Shown: one piece after another, positions 5,240-8,519 of the stretch
Layout of the letters: each line of letters opens with the position of its first letter
How positions within the stretch are numbered: the first letter of the stretch is position 1
Source of the DNA: JBGPIT01 sp041485125
GTDB lineage: Bacteria; Desulfobacterota; Binatia; UTPRO1
Length of the DNA stretch: 8,519 nt
Direction: 5' to 3'
Assembly: GCA_041485125.1 (NCBI GenBank)
Contig: JBGPIT010000221.1
Coordinates: 1-8,519, forward strand
Notes under the pieces: generated by a model
The model's database searches: none
Told to the model about the DNA's origin: nothing
The model's input: only the letters and a program-made list of their open reading frames with translations
Made by a program: the position numbers and the translations under genes

Positions 5240-6877
5240 ATGACACGCGAGCACTTCGACAGCGCAGCCGCGATGCGGCGGCACCCGGAACGCTTCCGCG
5301 CCGCGGTCGCCCCAGCGTACGACGTGATCGTCGTCGGTTCGGGACCGGGCGGCCTCGTCACCGCGGCGCTCGCCGCGCGCGCCGGCAAGCGCGTCCTCGT
5401 TCTCGACGGCCACTACGTCGCCGGCGGCAACGCCACGGTCTTCCGTCGCAAACGTTGGGAGTTCGACGTCGGTATCCACTACCTCGGCGACTGCGGCCCG
5501 GGCGGGCTGATCCCGCGTATCCTCGCCGCCTGCGGCGCGAGCGGTGTACGGTTCCGTCCGATGGACGCGGAGCTCGAGCAGCTCAGCTTCCCCGATTTCG
5601 ACTTCACGATCCCGCGCGACAAGCCGACGTTCATGGCGCGCCTGCTCGCACGCTTTCCGGCCGAGGCGCGCGGCATCCGCCGTTACTTCCGCTTCCTCGA
5701 CCAAGTGGACGCGATGCAGGCGAACCTCGGCGCTCCACGATGGCGGCAGCTGCTCGCCGTCCTCCGAAACCCGCTCGTGCTGCGCTGGGCGAACACCAGC
5801 CTCGGCGAGTTCCTCGACACCTGCACGCGCGACGCGCACCTGCGCGCGATCCTCACCGCCCAGAACGGCACCTATGCCATCGCCCCGGGACGGGTGTCGG
5901 CCGTGCTGCACGCCGGCCTCCAGGACCACTACTTCGTGGACGGCGGCTGGTATCCGGAGGGTGGGGCGCAGGTGATTGCCGACCGGCTCGCGGCGGCGAT
6001 CGAGGCGGCGGGCGGCGACATTCGCTTGCGGGCGCGCGTGACGCGCATCCACGTCGCGGAGGGACGCGCCACCGGCGTCACGTTCGAGAACAAGCACCTC
6101 GGGACGTGCACCGTTCGCGCGCCGGTCGTGGTGAGCAACGCGGATCTCAAGCGCACCGTGCTCGAGCTCGTCGGCGCCGAGCACTTCCCGCCCGAGTTCG
6201 CCCGGCGCGTCGAGCGGTTCGAGATGGCCCTGCCGCTCTTCGTCGTCTTCCTCGGCCTCGACGTCCCGGTCTCGGAGCTGCCGTACGGCAACGCCAACCG
6301 CTGGCTGTTCGGAAGCTACGACTTCGATCGCGAGTACGCGATGATCGCGCGCGGCGAGATGCCGGAGCGGCCCTTCGTCTACATCGCGACGGCGTCGCAC
6401 AAGGACCCCGAGAATCCGCGGCTCGCACCGCCCGGACACACGAACGTGCAGCTGATGACGATCGTGCCGCCGCAGCCGGAGTTCTGGGGCGTGAACCGCG
6501 CGCAGGTGGAGGACGGCACCTACGAGGCCAACGAGGGCTACGCTCTCCGGAAGGCGCAGGTGATCGAGCGTGTGCTCGATCAAGGCGAGCGTGCGATCCC
6601 CGGGCTCCGCCAGCACATCGTCTACCAGGAGGCGGCGACGCCGCTCACGCACACGCGCTACACACGCTCGACCGGTGGCACGTCCTACGGTATCGCGGCC
6701 ACACCCGCGCAGTTCCTGCAGAACCGGCCCGGCGCCTCGACGCCGGTCGCGGGACTCTACCTCGCCGGCGCGTCGACGCGGTCGGGTCACGGGATCGCCG
6801 GCGCGATGCTCTCGGGTGTGCACGCCGCCGACCGCGTGCTGCGCGACGGCACCGCGGCGCGCGTACTGCACGGCTGA
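5240..6877 (+). CDS. FAD-dependent oxidoreductase, RetSat/CrtI-like (phytoene desaturase superfamily)
   Basis: The 545-residue product has the N-terminal dinucleotide fold YDVIVVGSGPGGL (27-39; GxGxxG at G33, G35, G38), acidic D56 ending the second strand, and HYVAGGNATVFRRK (58-71). It then has FDVGIHYLG (75-83), as in retinol saturases, carotenoid isomerases and desaturases. Residues 232-242 (FVDGGWYPEGG) and the C-terminal FAD segment GLYLAGAST (505-513) followed by GHGIAGAML (516-524) complete the family pattern. Members saturate, desaturate or isomerise conjugated double bonds in carotenoids, retinoids or other isoprenoids. The substrate is not readable. The ATG at 5240 is preferred over 5234 because GAGG at 5229-5232 lies 7 nt upstream of it but only 1 nt from 5234. 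It is divergent from the acyltransferase gene and has its own sigma-54-type promoter, so a lipid or isoprenoid modification role is a reasonable inference. Confidence 0.85.
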   Translation: MTREHFDSAAAMRRHPERFRAAVAPAYDVIVVGSGPGGLVTAALAARAGKRVLVLDGHYVAGGNATVFRRKRWEFDVGIHYLGDCGPGGLIPRILAACGASGVRFRPMDAELEQLSFPDFDFTIPRDKPTFMARLLARFPAEARGIRRYFRFLDQVDAMQANLGAPRWRQLLAVLRNPLVLRWANTSLGEFLDTCTRDAHLRAILTAQNGTYAIAPGRVSAVLHAGLQDHYFVDGGWYPEGGAQVIADRLAAAIEAAGGDIRLRARVTRIHVAEGRATGVTFENKHLGTCTVRAPVVVSNADLKRTVLELVGAEHFPPEFARRVERFEMALPLFVVFLGLDVPVSELPYGNANRWLFGSYDFDREYAMIARGEMPERPFVYIATASHKDPENPRLAPPGHTNVQLMTIVPPQPEFWGVNRAQVEDGTYEANEGYALRKAQVIERVLDQGERAIPGLRQHIVYQEAATPLTHTRYTRSTGGTSYGIAATPAQFLQNRPGASTPVAGLYLAGASTRSGHGIAGAMLSGVHAADRVLRDGTAARVLHG

Positions 6878-6879
6878 CG

Positions 6880-6894
6880 CGCGCCGGCGGCGCG
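6880..6894 (+). terminator. Short GC hairpin directly after the oxidoreductase gene
   Basis: CGCGCC (6880-6885) pairs with GGCGCG (6889-6894) around a GGC loop, 2 nt after the TGA. No T-run follows. It may be a weak or Rho-assisted terminator, or simply a product of high GC. Confidence 0.25.
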
Positions 6895-6896
6895 AC

Positions 6897-6944
6897 GTTA
6901 CGCCTGCTGGCCACGGGTGGCTTTCCAGCTTCGCCTTGCGTAAC
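6897..6944. repeat. Nested imperfect palindrome between the oxidoreductase and ftsH-type genes
   Basis: Outer arms GTTACGC (6897-6903) and GCGTAAC (6938-6944) are exact reverse complements. Inside them GCTGG (6906-6910) pairs with CCAGC (6925-6929), and CCA (6911-6913) with TGG (6918-6920) around CGGG. The result is a 48-bp hairpin with small bulges that folds in either strand. It could be a two-way terminator, a leader RNA structure or a dispersed palindromic repeat. Confidence 0.35.
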
Positions 6945-6973
6945 CTTCAGGTTCGATCCTTCCAACTCCTACG

Positions 6974-8519
6974 TTGCTCTATGGTGCGCGACGACCGCGA
7001 AGCGAGCAGAAGACAATAGCGAACCCACGAATTGACAACCCGGCGGCAGGTTCCGCTGGCGACGGGTCTAAGATCTCGAAAGACAGTGCTTCCGGCCAGC
7101 GGCGTATCCGGCCGCAGCCCTGGTGGCTGATCTTCCTGGTCGTCGTGACGGTCAACTACGTGCTGATGCGGGTGCTCTCCCCGGACCTATCCTCGATTAC
7201 GGTCCCCTATACGTTCTTCAAGAAGCAGGTCGAGGCAGGCAATGTCGAGAACGTCACCAGTGTGGGCGACTCGATCCGCGGTCGCTTCAAGACGGAAGTC
7301 ACCTATCCACCCCCAGAGTCTCAGGCGCCGAGCGCGAAAGCGCCGGCGTCGCCTCCCTCCGATCAACAGAAGCCGCGCACGTCGATGCGGTTCAATACCC
7401 AGCGGCCGGCCTTCGCGGACCCGGGTCTCGAAGGGCTACTCGAAGAGAAGGGTGTGGTCATCGAGGCCGTCGATGAGAATAGCTCATCCTGGTTCACGCT
7501 GCTGGTCGGCTTCGGTCCCACCCTGTTACTGATCGCTGCTTTCGTCTGGATCAGTCGCCGCGCCGCGGCGGCGGGGGGCGGGCTGTTCAGCCTCGGCCGC
7601 AGCCGCGCCAAGCGCTACAGTGAGAAGCAACCGAAGGTCACCTTCGACGATGTCGCCGGCATCGATGAGGCCGAGAACGAGCTCATCGAGATCGTCGACT
7701 TCCTGAAGAACCCGGCCAAGTACCAGCGGCTCGGCGGCACCGTGCCGAAAGGCGTGCTGCTGGTCGGCGCACCCGGTACCGGCAAGACGCTGCTGGCGCG
7801 GGCGATTGCCGGACAGGCGGGCGTCCCCTTCTTCAGTCTCAGCGCCTCCGAGTTCGTCGAGATGATCGTTGGCGTCGGCGCGTCCCGCGTACGCGACCTG
7901 TTCAGGCAGGCTCGGGAGGCCGCACCTTCGATCATCTTCATCGACGAGCTCGACGCCATCGGTCGCACGCGCGGCAGCGGCGCCCAGCTCGGCGGCCACG
8001 ACGAGCGCGAGCAGACATTGAACCAGATCCTCACCGAGATGGACGGCTTCGACTCTCGGGAAGGCGTCATCGTCCTGGCGGCCACCAACCGCGCCGACGT
8101 GCTGGACCAGGCGCTGCTGCGACCGGGCCGCTTCGACCGCCGCGTCGTGGTGCAGCGTCCCGACCGCGCCGGCCGCGCCGCGATTCTCAAGGTGCACACC
8201 AAGAAGGTCCCCTTGGCGCCGGATGTCTCTCTCGAGCGCATCGCCGCCGAGACGCCCGGTCTGGTCGGCGCCGAGCTGCGCAACTTGGTCAACGAGGCAG
8301 CCTTGCGGGCAGCGCGCACGGGCGCGAGCGCCGTCCGCGCCGAAGACTTCGCGGAGGCGCTGGAAAAGATCACTCTCGGACCGGCCCGCAACATCTTGCT
8401 GAACCCGGCCGATCGGGAGCGTACCGCTTACCACGAGGCGGGCCACGCGTTGCTCGGACTGCTGGTGCCCGGCAGCGATCCGGTTCACCGCGTCTCGATC
8501 GTGCCGCGCGGCATGGCGC
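6974..8519 (+). CDS. ftsH: FtsH-family membrane AAA+ zinc metalloprotease, 3' end beyond the window
   Basis: The frame runs to the right edge. Numbering from the TTG at 6974: membrane helix WWLIFLVVVTVNYVLMRVL (50-68), an outer domain (about 69-172) with a Pro/Ser/Ala-rich insert (PPPESQAPSAKAPASPPS), a second helix (about 173-192), Walker A GAPGTGKT (265-272), Walker B IIFIDELD (320-327), the second region of homology with N372 and arginine fingers R386 and R389 (GRFDRR), and the zinc site HEAGH (487-491). Such hexamers pull membrane and soluble proteins into the protease chamber for quality control. The pore loop reads EMIVGVGA, with Ile298 where Phe is usual. The start is uncertain: the frame opens after the TAA at 6941-6943 and has no ATG or GTG before the first helix. 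The TTG at 6974 lacks a ribosome site, and an ATT at 7031 is the other option. The third zinc ligand and C-terminus lie outside the window. Confidence 0.9.
   Translation, partial: MLYGARRPRSEQKTIANPRIDNPAAGSAGDGSKISKDSASGQRRIRPQPWWLIFLVVVTVNYVLMRVLSPDLSSITVPYTFFKKQVEAGNVENVTSVGDSIRGRFKTEVTYPPPESQAPSAKAPASPPSDQQKPRTSMRFNTQRPAFADPGLEGLLEEKGVVIEAVDENSSSWFTLLVGFGPTLLLIAAFVWISRRAAAAGGGLFSLGRSRAKRYSEKQPKVTFDDVAGIDEAENELIEIVDFLKNPAKYQRLGGTVPKGVLLVGAPGTGKTLLARAIAGQAGVPFFSLSASEFVEMIVGVGASRVRDLFRQAREAAPSIIFIDELDAIGRTRGSGAQLGGHDEREQTLNQILTEMDGFDSREGVIVLAATNRADVLDQALLRPGRFDRRVVVQRPDRAGRAAILKVHTKKVPLAPDVSLERIAAETPGLVGAELRNLVNEAALRAARTGASAVRAEDFAEALEKITLGPARNILLNPADRERTAYHEAGHALLGLLVPGSDPVHRVSIVPRGMA

Noticed and set aside
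4112..6871. A 919-codon open frame on the minus strand across the acyltransferase and oxidoreductase genes
   Set aside because: It is antisense to the whole oxidoreductase gene and out of frame with the acyltransferase. Its product is Arg/Ala-rich with no recognisable domain, as expected from GC-rich codon bias.
6949..6964. A GGTTCGATCC box resembling a tRNA T-loop, possibly a tRNA 3' end or attachment site
   Set aside because: The flanking bases pair for only three positions, and no anticodon arm, D arm or acceptor stem lies upstream.
5455..7035. A 526-codon plus-strand frame inside the FAD oxidoreductase gene
   Set aside because: It overlaps a clear family member in another frame and has an extreme Arg/Pro/Ala composition.
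7032..7074. TTGACA (7032) with TAAGAT (7069) as a sigma-70 promoter for the ftsH-type gene
   Set aside because: The spacer is 31 bp, far from the 16-18 bp needed, and both boxes lie inside the likely coding frame.
7526..8488. A 320-codon minus-strand frame opposite the ftsH-type gene
   Set aside because: The plus strand carries intact Walker A, Walker B, SRH and HEAGH motifs; the minus reading has none.

Overview
The window is high-GC bacterial DNA with dense coding in its right two thirds and a decayed, rearranged-looking left end. No marker gene fixes the taxonomy. The secreted-protein styles (a Cys-containing 'TCNTFKG' exported protein, and a jelly-roll/cohesin protein ending in a Cys-rich domain that closes with 'KNATAPASCP') suggest to me an uncultured deltaproteobacterial-type lineage such as Binatota, Myxococcota or Desulfobacterota. 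That is inference from remembered family style, not a search result.

Layout. Bases 1 to about 175 read on the minus strand as two coils of a parallel beta-helix protein that leaves the window to the left. From about 160 to 688 the plus strand encodes the mature part of a small exported four-cysteine protein with no visible signal peptide. Both genes seem to have lost their 5' ends at the same place. Bases 689 to 1237 hold no intact gene, only what looks like a frameshifted hemerythrin-like remnant (about 819-990) and a possible further coding remnant. Bases 1238 to 3118 encode a secreted modular protein: signal peptide, jelly-roll/polysaccharide-lyase-like domain, cohesin-like domain and a Cys-rich C-terminal domain. 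A clear GC step falls at the first domain boundary.

A glutathione S-transferase-like gene (3171-3929) converges, with a 10-bp gap, on a membrane acyltransferase gene of the LPLAT/MGAT type (minus strand, 4890-3940). A 349-bp intergenic region separates the acyltransferase from a divergent RetSat/CrtI-like FAD oxidoreductase (5240-6877). Upstream of the oxidoreductase is a near-consensus sigma-54 -24/-12 element at the right distance from its start. After a structured gap, the window ends inside an ftsH-type AAA+ zinc protease gene (about 6974 to the right edge). That gene has no ATG or GTG start before its first membrane helix and carries Ile where the central-pore Phe is normally found.

How they may work together. 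The acyltransferase, the RetSat/CrtI-like oxidoreductase and perhaps the GST could form a small lipid or isoprenoid-modification neighbourhood; this rests on adjacency and family only. The large cohesin-bearing protein points to extracellular carbohydrate binding or cleavage with a possible dockerin partner elsewhere. I saw no CRISPR array, insertion sequence, rRNA or convincing tRNA gene.
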